Part shown: positions 29,657-40,319 of the stretch, piece by piece
How the letters are laid out: each line of letters opens with the position of its first letter
How positions within the stretch are numbered: position 1 is the stretch's first letter
From: Thiocystis violacea
Lineage (GTDB): Bacteria; Pseudomonadota; Gammaproteobacteria; Chromatiales; Chromatiaceae
Assembly: GCF_016583575.1 (NCBI RefSeq)
Contig: NZ_NRRG01000002.1
Span: forward strand, 177,198-241,197
DNA: 64,000 nt
Direction: 5' to 3'
Made by a program: the position numbers and the translations under genes
Notes under the pieces: model-generated
Seen by the model: the letters and a program-made list of their open reading frames with translations, nothing else
Database searches by the model: none
What the model was told of the DNA's origin: nothing

Positions 29657-30583
29657 TCAGCCGTTGAGATCGGCGTCCGTGCTGGCCAGCCGGCGAGTCG
29701 GCATGGCGCGCAGATAGGACATGGGATTGACCGACCGGCCGTCCTTGATGACCTCGAAATGGACATGCGGACCGGTCGCGGTTCCGGTCGATCCGACGGT
29801 CGCGATCTTCTGCCCCTGCCTCACCATCTGACCTTTCTTGACGAGATTGCTGGTGTTGTGCGCGTAGCGGGTCACCAGACCGTCCATGTGCCGGATGTCC
29901 ACCAGGTTTCCGTAGCCGCCCTTGCGACCGACGAAGGACACGACACCGTCCGCGACCGCATGGATGGGAGTGCCGCGCGGACTCCCGAAATCGACGCCGG
30001 CGTGGAAAAGGCGCGCCTTCTTCACGGGATGGATTCGGAAACCATAATTGGAGGTGATGTACCCCGAACGCACCGGCCAACCAGCCGGGAGCGCCTGAGC
30101 GGTCAGCTCCCTCTCCATGATGTGGCCTTCGATGACGTCGAGCTTACGCTGACGATCCTGGATGAAGCCCACGAAGCTCGAGAGTTCGTCCGCCAGTTCC
30201 TTAATGGAATAGTCACGGGCCACCCCGGTTTCCGGCCCACCCTGGGGAGGCGGATTCTCGAAGTCGAACTCCTCCGGGTTGAGGCCGGACATCTGGACCA
30301 AGCGCTCCCCGAGGGCATTGAGCCTCATGAGCTGCGCCTGCATCTCACCGAGACGGGCGACCATCGCGTCCACCTCGCGGGGCAAGGACGATTGACCGAC
30401 CTCCCGCGCGAGCGACCGGTTGACGGACGGGCGATCGAGGCTAATGTTGGCGAGGTCCGGGCTGGAGGAGTAGTGTCCGATCCAGAATCCCAGCCCAGCG
30501 CCGGCCAGGGAAAAGGCCAGGACAGCGAGGAACAAGACAACAGCATGTCCACGAGTGGTTTGTTTGCGATTGATCCGAGGCAT
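29657..30583 (-). CDS. Membrane-anchored M23 (LytM-type) peptidoglycan endopeptidase
   Basis: A 308-residue protein. Residues 12-35 form an N-terminal membrane anchor, and residues about 50-80 and 115-145 are predicted helical or coiled-coil. The C-terminal LytM domain keeps all zinc ligands: HAGVDFG supplies His and Asp, HVHFEV supplies HxH, so it should cleave peptide cross-links in the periplasm. The start at 30583 is chosen because upstream in-frame sequence is Arg/Ser-rich and non-coding in character. It lies between lpxC and secA and is divergent from dciA, with 148 bases between starts. Confidence 0.9.
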   Translation of the reverse strand: MPRINRKQTTRGHAVVLFLAVLAFSLAGAGLGFWIGHYSSSPDLANISLDRPSVNRSLAREVGQSSLPREVDAMVARLGEMQAQLMRLNALGERLVQMSGLNPEEFDFENPPPQGGPETGVARDYSIKELADELSSFVGFIQDRQRKLDVIEGHIMERELTAQALPAGWPVRSGYITSNYGFRIHPVKKARLFHAGVDFGSPRGTPIHAVADGVVSFVGRKGGYGNLVDIRHMDGLVTRYAHNTSNLVKKGQMVRQGQKIATVGSTGTATGPHVHFEVIKDGRSVNPMSYLRAMPTRRLASTDADLNG

Positions 30584-30731
30584 GAGTGTATCTCTGCTAC
30601 TGGTCAAATTTGGCCATCGACCCGTCCGCCGTGCCCGGCGCCGAGACGCCCTTCGTCGATATCGACCAAACGAAGCCGGCGGTCGGGTTCGGTGAGCCGC
30701 CGCGATTCCGCGACGAAGGGAGGGGTTTGAC

Positions 30732-31193
30732 GTGCCAGCGCGCTTTTCGCATATCCGCGACCATCTGCGCACACATGGAATTGCCCGCGACCTGCTCGAG
30801 CGGAGCCGTCGGGAGCGAGATCTGGTCGCGGCGCTGAGGGCGCGTCTACCCGAGAATCTGGAACCGCACTGCCTTGACGCGGGGGTCGCCGACGGCAAAC
30901 TGACCCTGTTTCTCGATTCACCGGCCTGGCTGACCCGCGCGCGTTTTCAATCCGAGGCGATCCTGGCCTCGCTGACGTCATACAAAATCGACGAGATTCG
31001 ATTCCAGGTACGCCTGCCTGACAAACATGGATCGACTGACCGATCGCGTGTCGCGCCATCCCGACGGCTCTCGGAAACCGTGGTGAAACACCTGCTCGAG
31101 GCCGCGGAGCATCAGACGGACAAAGGGCTGAGCGACGCACTCAGGAATCTCGCGCGACGCCACGCTCAAGAGACGCCAGACAGCCGGGATTAA
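30732..31193 (+). CDS. dciA: DciA-like DUF721 helicase-loader protein
   Basis: A 153-residue protein with a DUF721 core ([31 protein letters not shown] shape, about residues 40-75). DciA loads replicative helicase DnaB in bacteria that lack DnaC. The start is GTG 30732 with a strong AGGGAGGGG site. It is the only rightward gene in this stretch. Its TAA stop and the lpxC TAA stop on the other strand share the palindrome TTAA. Confidence 0.85.
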   Translation: MPARFSHIRDHLRTHGIARDLLERSRRERDLVAALRARLPENLEPHCLDAGVADGKLTLFLDSPAWLTRARFQSEAILASLTSYKIDEIRFQVRLPDKHGSTDRSRVAPSRRLSETVVKHLLEAAEHQTDKGLSDALRNLARRHAQETPDSRD

Positions 31194-32101
31194 ACGGCTG
31201 GAACCGGTTGCGCGTAACAAATCGGCGCCGCCGCGGAGTCCTCGAATACGACCTCTTCCCAAGCCGCTTCATCCGCGACGAGCGCGCGCAGCAGCTTGTT
31301 GTTCAGGGCATGGCCGGATTTATGCCCTTGGAATGCCCCGATCAGGGTGTGGCCCAGCAGATAGAGATCCCCGATGGCATCCAGGATCTTATGTCTGACG
31401 AATTCGTCTTCGTAACGCAGACCTTCCTCGTTCAGGATCCGGTATTCATCCACCACCACCGCATTGTCCAGACTCCCGCCCAAGGCCAGATTCTGCTGAC
31501 GCAGGGCCTCGATCTCGCGCAGGAAACCAAAGGTGCGAGCACGGCTCAGTTCGCGCACGAACGAGGACGTAGAGAAATCGACGACGGCCTGATTGGCACG
31601 CGACTGGAACGCCGGATGGTCGAATTCGATCGAGAACTCCACCTTGAAGCCATCGTAGGGCGTAAAACGCGCGACCTTGTCACCGTCGCGCACCTCGACA
31701 GGACGCTTGATCCGAATGAAGCGCTTGGGACGCGGCTGCTCCTGCACGCCCGCCGATTGCAGCAGGAAGACGAAGGGCGCGGCACTGCCATCCATGATGG
31801 GCACCTCGGCGGCACCCAGGTCGACATAGGCATTGTCGATCCCGAGACCGGCGAAGGCCGCGAGCAGATGCTCGACCGTCGACACCTTCACGTCGCCTCG
31901 CACGAGGGTCGTCGACAGCCGGGTATCGCCAACGTTGAAAGGCGTTGCCTTGATGACAACCGGCCGATCCAGATCGACACGACGAAAGAGAATCCCCGTA
32001 TCCGGCGCGGCCGGGCGAAGCGTCAGCTCCACCTTCTCGCCGGTGTGCAGGCCGACTCCGGTCGCCCGGATTACATTTTTCAAGGTTCGCTGCTTGAGCA
32101 T
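31190..32101 (-). CDS. lpxC: UDP-3-O-acyl-N-acetylglucosamine deacetylase
   Basis: A 303-residue zinc enzyme for the committed step of lipid A synthesis. The zinc ligands are in [10 protein letters not shown] (His78) and [15 protein letters not shown] (His and Asp near residue 238). [10 protein letters not shown] carries the catalytic His near 265. The start MLKQRTLKN at 32101 matches homologues. It follows ftsZ with a 248-base gap that contains a putative promoter and a hairpin. Confidence 0.96.
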   Translation of the reverse strand: MLKQRTLKNVIRATGVGLHTGEKVELTLRPAAPDTGILFRRVDLDRPVVIKATPFNVGDTRLSTTLVRGDVKVSTVEHLLAAFAGLGIDNAYVDLGAAEVPIMDGSAAPFVFLLQSAGVQEQPRPKRFIRIKRPVEVRDGDKVARFTPYDGFKVEFSIEFDHPAFQSRANQAVVDFSTSSFVRELSRARTFGFLREIEALRQQNLALGGSLDNAVVVDEYRILNEEGLRYEDEFVRHKILDAIGDLYLLGHTLIGAFQGHKSGHALNNKLLRALVADEAAWEEVVFEDSAAAPICYAQPVPAV

Positions 32102-32223
32102 CGATCGGGATCTCCCATCGCAATCCACGGCGGCTGTCGGCGCATCCGGCCAGCTTTCGACTACCGCACATGATCCGGACGAGTCTTGCCCGGAGCCACG
32201 GTCGCTGTCCTTTCAAATCGCCC

Positions 32224-32245
32224 CGCGCTTCCATTTGGAAGCGCG
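32224..32245. promoter_or_regulatory. Hairpin in the lpxC leader
   Basis: A perfect 9-bp stem (32224-32232 with 32237-32245) and a four-base loop lie upstream of lpxC and just downstream of its putative -10. It could attenuate read-through from ftsZ or shape the lpxC leader. No T-run follows on the minus strand. Confidence 0.4.
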
Positions 32246-32253
32246 TCGACAAT

Positions 32254-32282
32254 AGCCTAGGGTTTTCCCGGAAGTTTTTCAA
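32254..32282 (-). promoter_or_regulatory. Putative promoter for lpxC
   Basis: On the minus strand TTGAAA (32282-32277) and TAGGCT (32259-32254) are separated by exactly 17 bases. It would give lpxC its own start, about 145 bases before the codon. Confidence 0.45.
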
Positions 32283-32349
32283 GCCCAATCTCAAAGCGAG
32301 CACTACATCATTGTTTTCATAAACCTTCTTATTAGAGGGAAAGCCCTGA

Positions 32350-33513
32350 TCAATCAGCCTGACGACGCAGAAACGCCGGAATGTCCAGATAGTCCAGATC
32401 GTTCTGCTCGTTCGTCTCGGTTCCCGCGGCGCCACCGGCCTTGCGGTAGATCGCCGGACGGCGCTCCATTTCCCGATAGTCCGGCGCCGCATCGTCGGCA
32501 TCACCGGTCACGAGCCGCATCGCGGGCTCGCCGCTCGGACGCTTCAGCTTGACGCGGCGCTCGCCCAGACCCGTGGCGACGACGGTCACGCGCAACTCGT
32601 CCTCCAGCTCCGGATCGACGACCGTTCCAACGACCACCGTGGCATCGTCGTCGGCGAAATCGCGCACCGTGTTGCCGACTTCGTCGAACTCACCGATGGT
32701 CAGGCTCATGCCGGCCGTGATGTTGACCAGGATGCCCTTGGCGCCGGCCAGATCGATATCCTCCAGCAGGGGGCTCTTGATCGCGGCCTCGGCCGCCTCG
32801 CGGGCGCGATGCTCGCCGGTCGCCGAGCCGGTTCCCATCATGGCGACACCCATGTTGGACATGACGGTCTTGACGTCCGCGAAGTCGACGTTGATCAGGC
32901 CGCGGCAGGTGATGAGTTCCGCGATGCCCTGGGTCGCGTTGAACAGGACGTCATTGGCGGCCTTGAAGGCATCGAGCAGGCTCATGTCCTTGCCGAGCAC
33001 CGCCAGAAGCTTTTCGTTGGGAATGGTGATCAACGAGTCGACGTGCTGGGCAAGTTCGCAGATTCCCTCCTCGGCGATCCGACGGCGCTTGGCGCCCTCG
33101 AAGGGAAACGGCTTGGTCACCACGGCCACGGTCAGGATACCCAGCTCCTTGGCGACCTGCGCCACGACCGGAGCCGCGCCCGTACCCGTGCCGCCGCCCA
33201 TGCCGGCGGTGATGAAGACCATGTCGGCCCCTTCCAGCGCCTCCTGGATACGATCGCGATCCTCCATGGCCGCATGCCGTCCGACCTCCGGATCCGCGCC
33301 GGCTCCCAAGCCCTTGGTGATGCCCGCGCCCAGTTGTAGGATGGTCTTGACATTGGAGCTTTTCAGCGCCTGAGCATCGGTATTGGCGCAGATGAAGTCG
33401 ACACCCTCGATGGTCGACGCCACCATGTGGTTGACCGCGTTGCTGCCGCCGCCGCCAACTCCGATGACCTTGATAACGGCATTCTGACTGTGCGTATCCA
33501 TCAATTCGAACAT
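32350..33513 (-). CDS. ftsZ: Cell division GTPase FtsZ
   Basis: A 387-residue tubulin homologue that forms the division ring. The tubulin signature GGGTGTG lies at residues 106-112 and the T7 loop [15 protein letters not shown] at about 206-220. The conserved C-terminal peptide [13 protein letters not shown], which binds FtsA and ZipA, ends the protein after a short linker. GGAGA lies before the ATG at 33513. The gap to ftsA is 268 bases, longer than usual, so a local promoter is likely. Confidence 0.97.
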   Translation of the reverse strand: MFELMDTHSQNAVIKVIGVGGGGSNAVNHMVASTIEGVDFICANTDAQALKSSNVKTILQLGAGITKGLGAGADPEVGRHAAMEDRDRIQEALEGADMVFITAGMGGGTGTGAAPVVAQVAKELGILTVAVVTKPFPFEGAKRRRIAEEGICELAQHVDSLITIPNEKLLAVLGKDMSLLDAFKAANDVLFNATQGIAELITCRGLINVDFADVKTVMSNMGVAMMGTGSATGEHRAREAAEAAIKSPLLEDIDLAGAKGILVNITAGMSLTIGEFDEVGNTVRDFADDDATVVVGTVVDPELEDELRVTVVATGLGERRVKLKRPSGEPAMRLVTGDADDAAPDYREMERRPAIYRKAGGAAGTETNEQNDLDYLDIPAFLRRQAD

Positions 33514-33781
33514 TGATTTATCTCTCCGGCGCACTAGGCGCGCCACCATGAACTTGTAATCCGGCCATGGGCTCGACACCCGCGACCCCCCCCGACTTGA
33601 CCAGTACGCTCGCAACGCCCTGGCTAGAAACCAGCCATCCTGGCCTCCGATTCCGATGAAGCCCCGCGTTAGGCCATCAACTCGCCCGGCAACCGGAAGC
33701 GTCAACAACAAGGCTCCCAGCACTCATCATCCATTGCGATCCACTGGCGTCCTTCCCAGCGCATCGCTCACGATCACTCGA

Positions 33782-35017
33782 CTAGAAATTCCCTTGAAAC
33801 CAGCTTCGCAGACGCGCCAGAACCGCCTTGAGTCCGAGATTCTCGGACAACTCCGGACGCCGCGCGAAGCGATGCTGCCGCGCGTACATCAACAACCCCA
33901 CTCCGGTCGAGTGTATCGGATTGTTGACGACCTCCTCCATCCCGAGAACATAGTGGGGCACACCCAGGCGCACCGGCATGTGGAAGACCTCCTCGGCCAA
34001 CTCGATCAGGCCCTGCATCTTGGCGCTGCCGCCAGTCAGGACGACACCGCCCGCCACCAGGTCCTCGAAGCCACTGCGACGCAGCTCGTTGTGCAGCAGG
34101 GTCAGCAACTCCTCGTAACGGGGCTCGACCACCTCGGCCAGTGTCTGGCGCGAGAGACGTCGCGGCGGACGATCGCCGATGCTGGGAACCTCGATGGTGT
34201 CGCCGTTCGCGGCCAGTTGGGTCAGGGCGCAGGCGTGCTGGACCTTGATCTGCTCGGCATGCTGGGTCGGCGTGCGCAGCGCGACCGCGATGTCGTTGGT
34301 GACCTGATCGCCCGCGATCGGGATCACCGCCGTGTGACGGATCGCGCCGTCCGTGAAGACCGCCAGATCCGTGGTGCCGCCGCCGATATCGACCACGCAG
34401 ACGCCCAGTTCCTTCTCGTCCTCGCCGAGCACCGAGTAGCTGGAGCTCAATTGAGCCAGCACTAGATCGTCGACCTCCAGGCCGCAGCGGCGGATGCATT
34501 TGATGATGTTCTGCGCCGCGCTCACCGCGCCGGTGACCATGTGGACGCGCGCCTCCAGACGCACCCCGCACATGCCGATCGGCTCGCGGATGCCCTCCTG
34601 GTCGTCGATGATGAATTCCTGCGGCAGGATATGCAGGATCTTCTGGTCCGCCGGGATGGCCACGGCCCGCGCCGCGTCGATGACGCGGTCCACGTCGGCC
34701 TGGGAGACCTCGACCTCCTTGATGGCCGTGATCCCGTGCGAGTTGAGGCTGCGCACATGGCTGCCGGCGATCCCGGCGTGAACCGAGTGGATCTCGCACC
34801 CGGCCATCAGCTCGGCCGCTTCCACCGCGCGCTGAATCGACTGGACGGTGGACTCGATGTCCACCACCACGCCCTTCTTGAGCCCCCGAGAAGGATGGGT
34901 TCCGATGCCAATGATCTCGATCTGATCGTCGTCCTTCAACTCGCCGACCAGACAGGCGATCTTTGAAGTGCCGATATCCAGCCCCACCAGCAGGCTCTTG
35001 TCGTTACGTCTCGACAT
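33782..35017 (-). CDS. ftsA: Cell division protein FtsA
   Basis: A 411-residue actin-like protein that tethers FtsZ to the membrane. VGLDIGTSKIACLVGE is the phosphate-1 motif and CVVDIGGGTTDLAVF the phosphate-2 motif. The C-terminal ARLRSWFQGNF is the amphipathic membrane-targeting helix. It begins six bases after ftsQ. Confidence 0.97.
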   Translation of the reverse strand: MSRRNDKSLLVGLDIGTSKIACLVGELKDDDQIEIIGIGTHPSRGLKKGVVVDIESTVQSIQRAVEAAELMAGCEIHSVHAGIAGSHVRSLNSHGITAIKEVEVSQADVDRVIDAARAVAIPADQKILHILPQEFIIDDQEGIREPIGMCGVRLEARVHMVTGAVSAAQNIIKCIRRCGLEVDDLVLAQLSSSYSVLGEDEKELGVCVVDIGGGTTDLAVFTDGAIRHTAVIPIAGDQVTNDIAVALRTPTQHAEQIKVQHACALTQLAANGDTIEVPSIGDRPPRRLSRQTLAEVVEPRYEELLTLLHNELRRSGFEDLVAGGVVLTGGSAKMQGLIELAEEVFHMPVRLGVPHYVLGMEEVVNNPIHSTGVGLLMYARQHRFARRPELSENLGLKAVLARLRSWFQGNF

Positions 35018-35023
35018 CCAAAT

Positions 35024-35815
35024 TTATCCTCGATTGCCGGATCGCGCGATGCGATCGGGATGCGCGCGGACCTTCGAATCCGCATTCGGCGCCCATTTCA
35101 CGGAAAAGCCGTTGCTATAGCGCAGGTCGACCATCAAGGGCTTCCCGGCGGCCTCCAGTTGTGGCGCGCTCGCGATATAGCGCGACAGGCGTTCCTCGAC
35201 CAGGCCCGTGCCCAGGCGCAGCTCGGTCCCCATCACGAGAGCGACACGCCAGTCGCCACGCGGATCGACCGACAGGGTCTGAATCAAATGTCCGACCAGC
35301 ATCAACTCCTCGCGCCACTTCAGATAGCGCGCGGTCACCTCGGGGGCGCGCGCATCGTCACCCTCCAGCAGCGGCAGACCGGGCGGAATGGTGCCGCCGC
35401 CCGGACGGAAGACGACCCCCTCGGCGGTCACCAATCCATCCAGGTTCCAACGGGCGATCGGACGATGCTCCTCGACTCGTACCCGCAGCGTATCGGGCCA
35501 GATCCGCCGCAGGCTCGCCCGACCGACCCAGGGCAGATCCTCGGCGGCGGTCTTGAGATCGGCCAGATTGGCGGTCAGGATCCCGCCACGCAGGCGCTCG
35601 CCCAGGTTCTCCTGCAAGAGCTGGGAAGAGTGATGGTGCAGCTCGCCCTCCACCTGAATCACGCGGATCGGCAAGAGTCGGGGCTCCCACTGACCAAGGA
35701 GCCAGATACCGGCACCCATGACCAGGAAGGCGAGAATCCCGAGCAGGGCACGCAGGCGCGAGCCGACTCCGGCTCGCGCCTCGGGCTCATTGGCGGTTTG
35801 GCTGTGGCTAGTCAC
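35024..35815 (-). CDS. ftsQ: Cell division protein FtsQ
   Basis: A 263-residue bitopic divisome protein. One membrane helix at about residues 24-43 is followed by the POTRA domain (IRVIQVEGELHHHSSQLLQENL) and the beta domain. It scaffolds FtsB and FtsL in the periplasm. The start is GTG at 35815, with the ddlB stop overlapping its upstream region, and the gap to ftsA is six bases. Confidence 0.94.
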   Translation of the reverse strand: MTSHSQTANEPEARAGVGSRLRALLGILAFLVMGAGIWLLGQWEPRLLPIRVIQVEGELHHHSSQLLQENLGERLRGGILTANLADLKTAAEDLPWVGRASLRRIWPDTLRVRVEEHRPIARWNLDGLVTAEGVVFRPGGGTIPPGLPLLEGDDARAPEVTARYLKWREELMLVGHLIQTLSVDPRGDWRVALVMGTELRLGTGLVEERLSRYIASAPQLEAAGKPLMVDLRYSNGFSVKWAPNADSKVRAHPDRIARSGNRG

Positions 35816-35816
35816 G

Positions 35817-36743
35817 TCAGGTGCTCGTCTCGAGGATGCGCCAGACTAGGTCATCGAAATCGATGCCGGCGACCCGTGCCGCCATGGGCACCAGGCTATG
35901 ATCGGTCATGCCTGGAACCGTGTTGATCTCCAGGAGGAAAGGCCGTCCTTCCCCGTCCAGCATCATGTCCACCCGACCCCAGCCGCTGGCGCCGACCACG
36001 TCGAAGGCCCTCAGCGACAGCTCGCGGAGATTCGCCTCGACCGCCGCGTCGAGACCGCTCGGACAGTGGTAACGGGTGCTGTTGGCCTGATACTTGGCCT
36101 CGTAGTCATAAAAGGCATGCGGGGTTTCCAGCCGAATCATTGGCAGCGCCTCTCGACCCAGAATGGCGCAGGTGAGTTCGGTTCCCTGGATCCAGCGCTC
36201 GGCGAGGACCAGCGCATCGAACTCGGCGGCCGCGCGCCAGGCGCGCTCGAGGGCCTCCTCCGACTCCACGCGCGCCATCCCGATGCTGGAACCTTCGTGA
36301 ACCGGCTTGATCATCAGGGGGAAACCGAGCGCGGCCGCCGCCGGTAGATCCGCCGCCTCGCGCAGCAGCACGAAGTCCGCGGTTGGAAGCCCACAGCCCG
36401 CCCAGGCTAGCTTGCAGCGGTATTTGTCCATGCCGAGCGCCGAACCCAGTACACCGGAACCGGTGTAGGGCATCCCGATGGTCTCCAGCGCGCCCTGGAT
36501 CAGCCCATCCTCGCCACCCCGACCGTGCAGGATGATGAAGGCCCGGTCATAGCCGCCCGCGCGCAGACGTTCCAGGATGGCCTCGTCCGGATCCAGTGGG
36601 TCCACATCGACCCCAAGACGCTGGAGCGCCTCATGTACCGCGCGACCGCTCTTGAGCGAAATTTCGCGTTCCGCCGCGCGCCCGCCCATGAGCAGCGCGA
36701 CCTTGCCAAACTTGGTTGACGAGCGATCCGTCTCGATTGTCAT
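35817..36743 (-). CDS. ddlB: D-alanine--D-alanine ligase B
   Basis: A 308-residue ATP-grasp ligase that makes D-Ala-D-Ala. LMGGRAAEREISLKSG is the N-terminal substrate loop, HGRGGEDGLIQG the family signature, KPVHEGSSIGM the ATP-binding part, and LLEINTVPGMTDHSLVP the metal- and D-Ala-binding C-terminal part. Its ATG overlaps the murB stop as ATGA. Confidence 0.96.
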   Translation of the reverse strand: MTIETDRSSTKFGKVALLMGGRAAEREISLKSGRAVHEALQRLGVDVDPLDPDEAILERLRAGGYDRAFIILHGRGGEDGLIQGALETIGMPYTGSGVLGSALGMDKYRCKLAWAGCGLPTADFVLLREAADLPAAAALGFPLMIKPVHEGSSIGMARVESEEALERAWRAAAEFDALVLAERWIQGTELTCAILGREALPMIRLETPHAFYDYEAKYQANSTRYHCPSGLDAAVEANLRELSLRAFDVVGASGWGRVDMMLDGEGRPFLLEINTVPGMTDHSLVPMAARVAGIDFDDLVWRILETST

Positions 36744-37762
36744 GGTCTCTCTCCGGCGACGCGTCGCACCTCGGGCACCAGTCGAATACCCGTGCGACGC
36801 TCGACCGCCTCTTGTACATGGTTGATGAGGCTCGCGATATCGGTCGCGGTCGCGTCACCACTGTTGATGATGAAATTCGCGTGCTTCTCCGAGACCTGGG
36901 CCCCGCCGATGCGCAATCCCTTGAGCCCCAGGGACTCGATGAGGCGCGCGGCATGATCCCCCGGCGGATTGCGGAACACCGAGCCACAGCTCGGAAGCCC
37001 GACGGGCTGAGTCGCCGCGCGGCGATCGAGCAGGGCGCGAATCCGGGCCAGGCCCGCCTGCCCGTCGCCATGGGGTAGTTCCCACTCGGCGGCGAGGAAC
37101 CATTCGCCCGGCGGACCCTTGACCTGACGATACGCGGGCACGTAATTCCCCGCCTCGCGCTCGCGGATCCGGCCGGCGCGATCAAGGGTCCAGACACGTT
37201 GGACGCACGCCCAAGTCTCCCCCCCCCAGGCTCCCGCGTTCATCGCCAGGGCGCCGCCCATCGTGCCTGGAATTCCCGCCAGGAACTCGACTCCGACCAG
37301 ATCGTGCCGAGCGGCGAAACGCGCCAGCTTGGCGCAGGAAACGCCGGCCTCGGCATGGATCCGGGTCTCGCCCCGACGCTCCAGGGCGGTCAGCCCACCC
37401 TGGGTCAGGATCACGGTCCCATCGAATCCCTCGTCTCCGATCAGGAGGTTGCTCCCAAGACCCAGCCAGAGCAGCGGCTCCTCCGGATCCAACCGACGCA
37501 TAAAGGCGACCAGATCCTCGACATCGGCCGGTCGATAGAAGCGTCGCGCGGGACCGCCAACCCGCCAACTCGTGTAGCGAGCGAGCGGTTCGTCGGTGAG
37601 CAGATCACCTCGCAAAGGCGCCGTCGTCAAAGACTCGACGGACATTGGATACCGAACATCGCCGGACAGGCGGCCTGGGCCGGCGCGCTCAAGGCGCTCC
37701 GCTCCATCGCGAGGCGCTTGAGGCGCGATGGCCGCATCCGGTCTTTCCCGGTCGGTCGTCAC
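36740..37762 (-). CDS. murB: UDP-N-acetylenolpyruvoylglucosamine reductase MurB
   Basis: A flavoenzyme that reduces UDP-GlcNAc-enolpyruvate to UDP-MurNAc. [28 protein letters not shown] and [19 protein letters not shown] form the FAD site. [19 protein letters not shown] holds the catalytic Ser, and a late Glu lies in the C-terminus. The GTG at 37762 overlaps the murC stop as GTGA and gives 340 residues with a 40-residue extension; ATG 37645 (301 residues) is an alternative start that fits the family length better. Confidence 0.93.
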   Translation of the reverse strand: MTTDRERPDAAIAPQAPRDGAERLERAGPGRLSGDVRYPMSVESLTTAPLRGDLLTDEPLARYTSWRVGGPARRFYRPADVEDLVAFMRRLDPEEPLLWLGLGSNLLIGDEGFDGTVILTQGGLTALERRGETRIHAEAGVSCAKLARFAARHDLVGVEFLAGIPGTMGGALAMNAGAWGGETWACVQRVWTLDRAGRIREREAGNYVPAYRQVKGPPGEWFLAAEWELPHGDGQAGLARIRALLDRRAATQPVGLPSCGSVFRNPPGDHAARLIESLGLKGLRIGGAQVSEKHANFIINSGDATATDIASLINHVQEAVERRTGIRLVPEVRRVAGERP

Positions 37763-39186
37763 AGCCCTTGCTCGATCAGGCCTGGCAGACGCGCCGCCAG
37801 ACCACCGATATCGCCCGCCCCGCAGACCAGCAGGATGTCGCCGTCGCGGATCAGATTGGCGAGCAGACCAGGGACCGCGTCGAGCCCCTGCGCGAAGACC
37901 GGGTCGAGCGTGCCGCGCGTGCGGATGGCCCGACTCAGCGCGCGCCCGTCGGCGCCGGTGATGGGCGTCTCGCCCGCCGGGTAGACCTCGCAGAGCACCA
38001 GGGCGTCCGGGGTCGACAGCACCTCGACGAAATCCTCGAACTGTTCCTGGGTTCGGCTGTAGCGATGCGGCTGGAAAACCAGGACTAGGCGCCGCCCCGG
38101 CCAGCCGGCACGCGCGGCCTCCAGGGTCGCCGCCAGCTCGCGCGGATGGTGTCCGTAATCGTCCACCACCAGCAACCGCCGGCCCTGGGGATCCCGGATC
38201 TCCCTGGCCACGAAGCGCCGCCCCACGCCCTGGAAGTCAGACAGCGCCCGGACGATGGCCTCTTCGTCGACCCCCAGTTCCAGGGCCACGCTGATCGCGG
38301 CCAGGGCATTGAGGACGTTATGCCGGCCCGGCAGATTGAGCGTGACCGGGAGCGGACGATCCAGTTCGGCGCCATGCACGAGAAAGGAGGTCCGCATGCC
38401 CTCCTGACGCAGATCCGTCGCCCGGACATCCGCCTCCGGACGGGTTCCATAGGTCCGGATCGGGCGCGGCACCGTGGGCGCCAGCGCGCGGACCTCGTCA
38501 TCGTCGATGCAGAGCACCGCCAGCCCGTAGAACGGCAGGTGATGCAGGAATTCCATGAAGGTCTCGCGCAACCGATTGAAATCGTTCCCGTAGGTACGCA
38601 TGTGATCGGCGTCGATGTTGGTGACGATCGACACCATCGGCTGAAGATAGAGAAAGGAGGCGTCGCTCTCGTCGGCCTCGGCCACCAGATACTTGGTGGT
38701 GCCCAGCTTGGCGTTGGCCCCGGCGCTGTTGAGCTGACCACCGATGACGAAGGTCGGATCCAGCCCGCCCTCGGCGAGGATGCTCGCCACCAGACTGGTC
38801 GTGGTCGTCTTGCCATGGGTTCCGGCCACCGCGACGCCGTAATAGAAACGCATCAGCTCGGCCAGCATCTCGGCGCGCCGCACGATCGGGATGCGCGAGG
38901 CGCGCGCCTGCTGGATCTCCGGATTGGTCTCGTCGATGGCGGTGGACACCACCACGGCATCGGCGTCGGTCACCTGCTCGGCGCGGTGCCCGATGAAGAC
39001 CTCGACCCCGAGCCCGACAAGCCGGCGTGTCACCGCGCTTTCGCGCTGGTCCGACCCTGCCACCTCATAGCCCAGATTGGCCATCAGCTCGGCGATACCG
39101 CTCATGCCGGCGCCGCCGATGCCGATGAAGTGCAGGCGACGCACGCGCCCCATGCGCGCGGCGGTGTGCTGACGATGGGCGCTCAT
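37759..39186 (-). CDS. murC: UDP-N-acetylmuramate--L-alanine ligase
   Basis: A 475-residue Mur ligase that adds L-Ala to UDP-MurNAc. The N-terminal [16 protein letters not shown] is the UDP-binding loop, GTHGKTTTT at 122-130 the ATP P-loop, and [13 protein letters not shown] the central Mur motif. All canonical residues are intact. ATGA overlap with murG upstream and GTGA with murB downstream. Confidence 0.97.
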   Translation of the reverse strand: MSAHRQHTAARMGRVRRLHFIGIGGAGMSGIAELMANLGYEVAGSDQRESAVTRRLVGLGVEVFIGHRAEQVTDADAVVVSTAIDETNPEIQQARASRIPIVRRAEMLAELMRFYYGVAVAGTHGKTTTTSLVASILAEGGLDPTFVIGGQLNSAGANAKLGTTKYLVAEADESDASFLYLQPMVSIVTNIDADHMRTYGNDFNRLRETFMEFLHHLPFYGLAVLCIDDDEVRALAPTVPRPIRTYGTRPEADVRATDLRQEGMRTSFLVHGAELDRPLPVTLNLPGRHNVLNALAAISVALELGVDEEAIVRALSDFQGVGRRFVAREIRDPQGRRLLVVDDYGHHPRELAATLEAARAGWPGRRLVLVFQPHRYSRTQEQFEDFVEVLSTPDALVLCEVYPAGETPITGADGRALSRAIRTRGTLDPVFAQGLDAVPGLLANLIRDGDILLVCGAGDIGGLAARLPGLIEQGL

Positions 39187-40319
39187 GGACGCGCGACTCC
39201 CTTGGTGGTTTGATCGCCCAGCGACGCCGGGCGGCCAGCCCCTCCGGCGGCCAGTTGCAGACAGACGGCGGCGATCCGGGCGGCGGCCTCGGGCCGCGCC
39301 CGGCCTCGCGCCGCCTCGGCCATCGCCAGCAAGCGCGTCCGATCGGCGAGGAGTTCGGTCAGCGAGTCCATCAGGCCAGCACTCGTCAGGTCGCGCTGAA
39401 TGACCAGACGGGCCGCGCCGACATCGGACAGATAACGGGCGTTGCCGACCTGATGGTCGTCCACGGCGAAGGGATAGGGCACCAGGATCGAGCCGACGCC
39501 GGCCGCGGCCAATTCGGACACCGTCAGCGCCCCGGAGCGACAGACCACCAGATCGGCCCAGGCGTAAGCCTCGGCCATGTCCTTGATGAAGGGCACGACA
39601 TCGGCCTCGACGCCCGCCTGACGATAAGCCGCCCTGGCGGTGTCGATGGTGCGCTCTCCAGCCTGATGCCGAACCAGGGGCCGACCGGCGGACGGCATGG
39701 CCGCCAAGGCACGCGGCACGGTCTCGTTCAGGGCTTGGGCGCCCAGTGAGCCACCGAGGACCAGGAGACGGGGAACGCCAGTCCGACTGGAGAAACGCTC
39801 GCGAGGCTCGGGGATATCCAGGATTTCGCGACGCACCGGGTTCCCGGTCGCGACCGCTCCGCGCCCAACCGGGAAACTCCCTGGAAAGGCCTCGAACACC
39901 TGGTTAGCGATGCGCGCCAGCCATTGATTGGTCAGGCCGGGCACGAAGTTCTGCTCATGAATCAACAGTGGCACGCCTAGGGCACGCGCCGCCAGACCAC
40001 CCGGACCAGAGGCAAAACCACCCATGCCGAGCACCAGCGCCGGCCGGCGACGGCGCAGGATCCCCCCGGCCTGCCAGAGCGCGCCCGCCAGACGAAACGG
40101 AGCCTTGAGCACCGGGCCGACGCCCTTGCCGCGCAGTCCCTCGATACGGATCCACTCCATCTCGAAGCCATGCTCGGGCACCAGCCGCGACTCCATACCC
40201 TGGCGCGTGCCGATCCAGAAGACCCGCGCGCCCTGCTCGCGCAGATGCTCCGCGACCGCCAGGGCGGGAAACACATGACCGCCGGTCCCACCGGCCATGA
40301 CACCTAGGCTCGGACCCAT
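39183..40319 (-). CDS. murG: Lipid II synthase MurG
   Basis: A 378-residue glycosyltransferase that transfers GlcNAc to lipid I at the inner membrane face. [17 protein letters not shown] is the first glycine-rich loop, [13 protein letters not shown] the second, and [24 protein letters not shown] the UDP-GlcNAc site. The start at 40319 overlaps ftsW by 16 bases; ATG 40298 is possible. Confidence 0.96.
   Translation of the reverse strand: MGPSLGVMAGGTGGHVFPALAVAEHLREQGARVFWIGTRQGMESRLVPEHGFEMEWIRIEGLRGKGVGPVLKAPFRLAGALWQAGGILRRRRPALVLGMGGFASGPGGLAARALGVPLLIHEQNFVPGLTNQWLARIANQVFEAFPGSFPVGRGAVATGNPVRREILDIPEPRERFSSRTGVPRLLVLGGSLGAQALNETVPRALAAMPSAGRPLVRHQAGERTIDTARAAYRQAGVEADVVPFIKDMAEAYAWADLVVCRSGALTVSELAAAGVGSILVPYPFAVDDHQVGNARYLSDVGAARLVIQRDLTSAGLMDSLTELLADRTRLLAMAEAARGRARPEAAARIAAVCLQLAAGGAGRPASLGDQTTKGVARP

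Noticed and set aside
33514..33781. Possible small gene between ftsZ and ftsA
   Set aside because: Open frames here run on into antisense ftsA and show no ribosome-binding site or motif.
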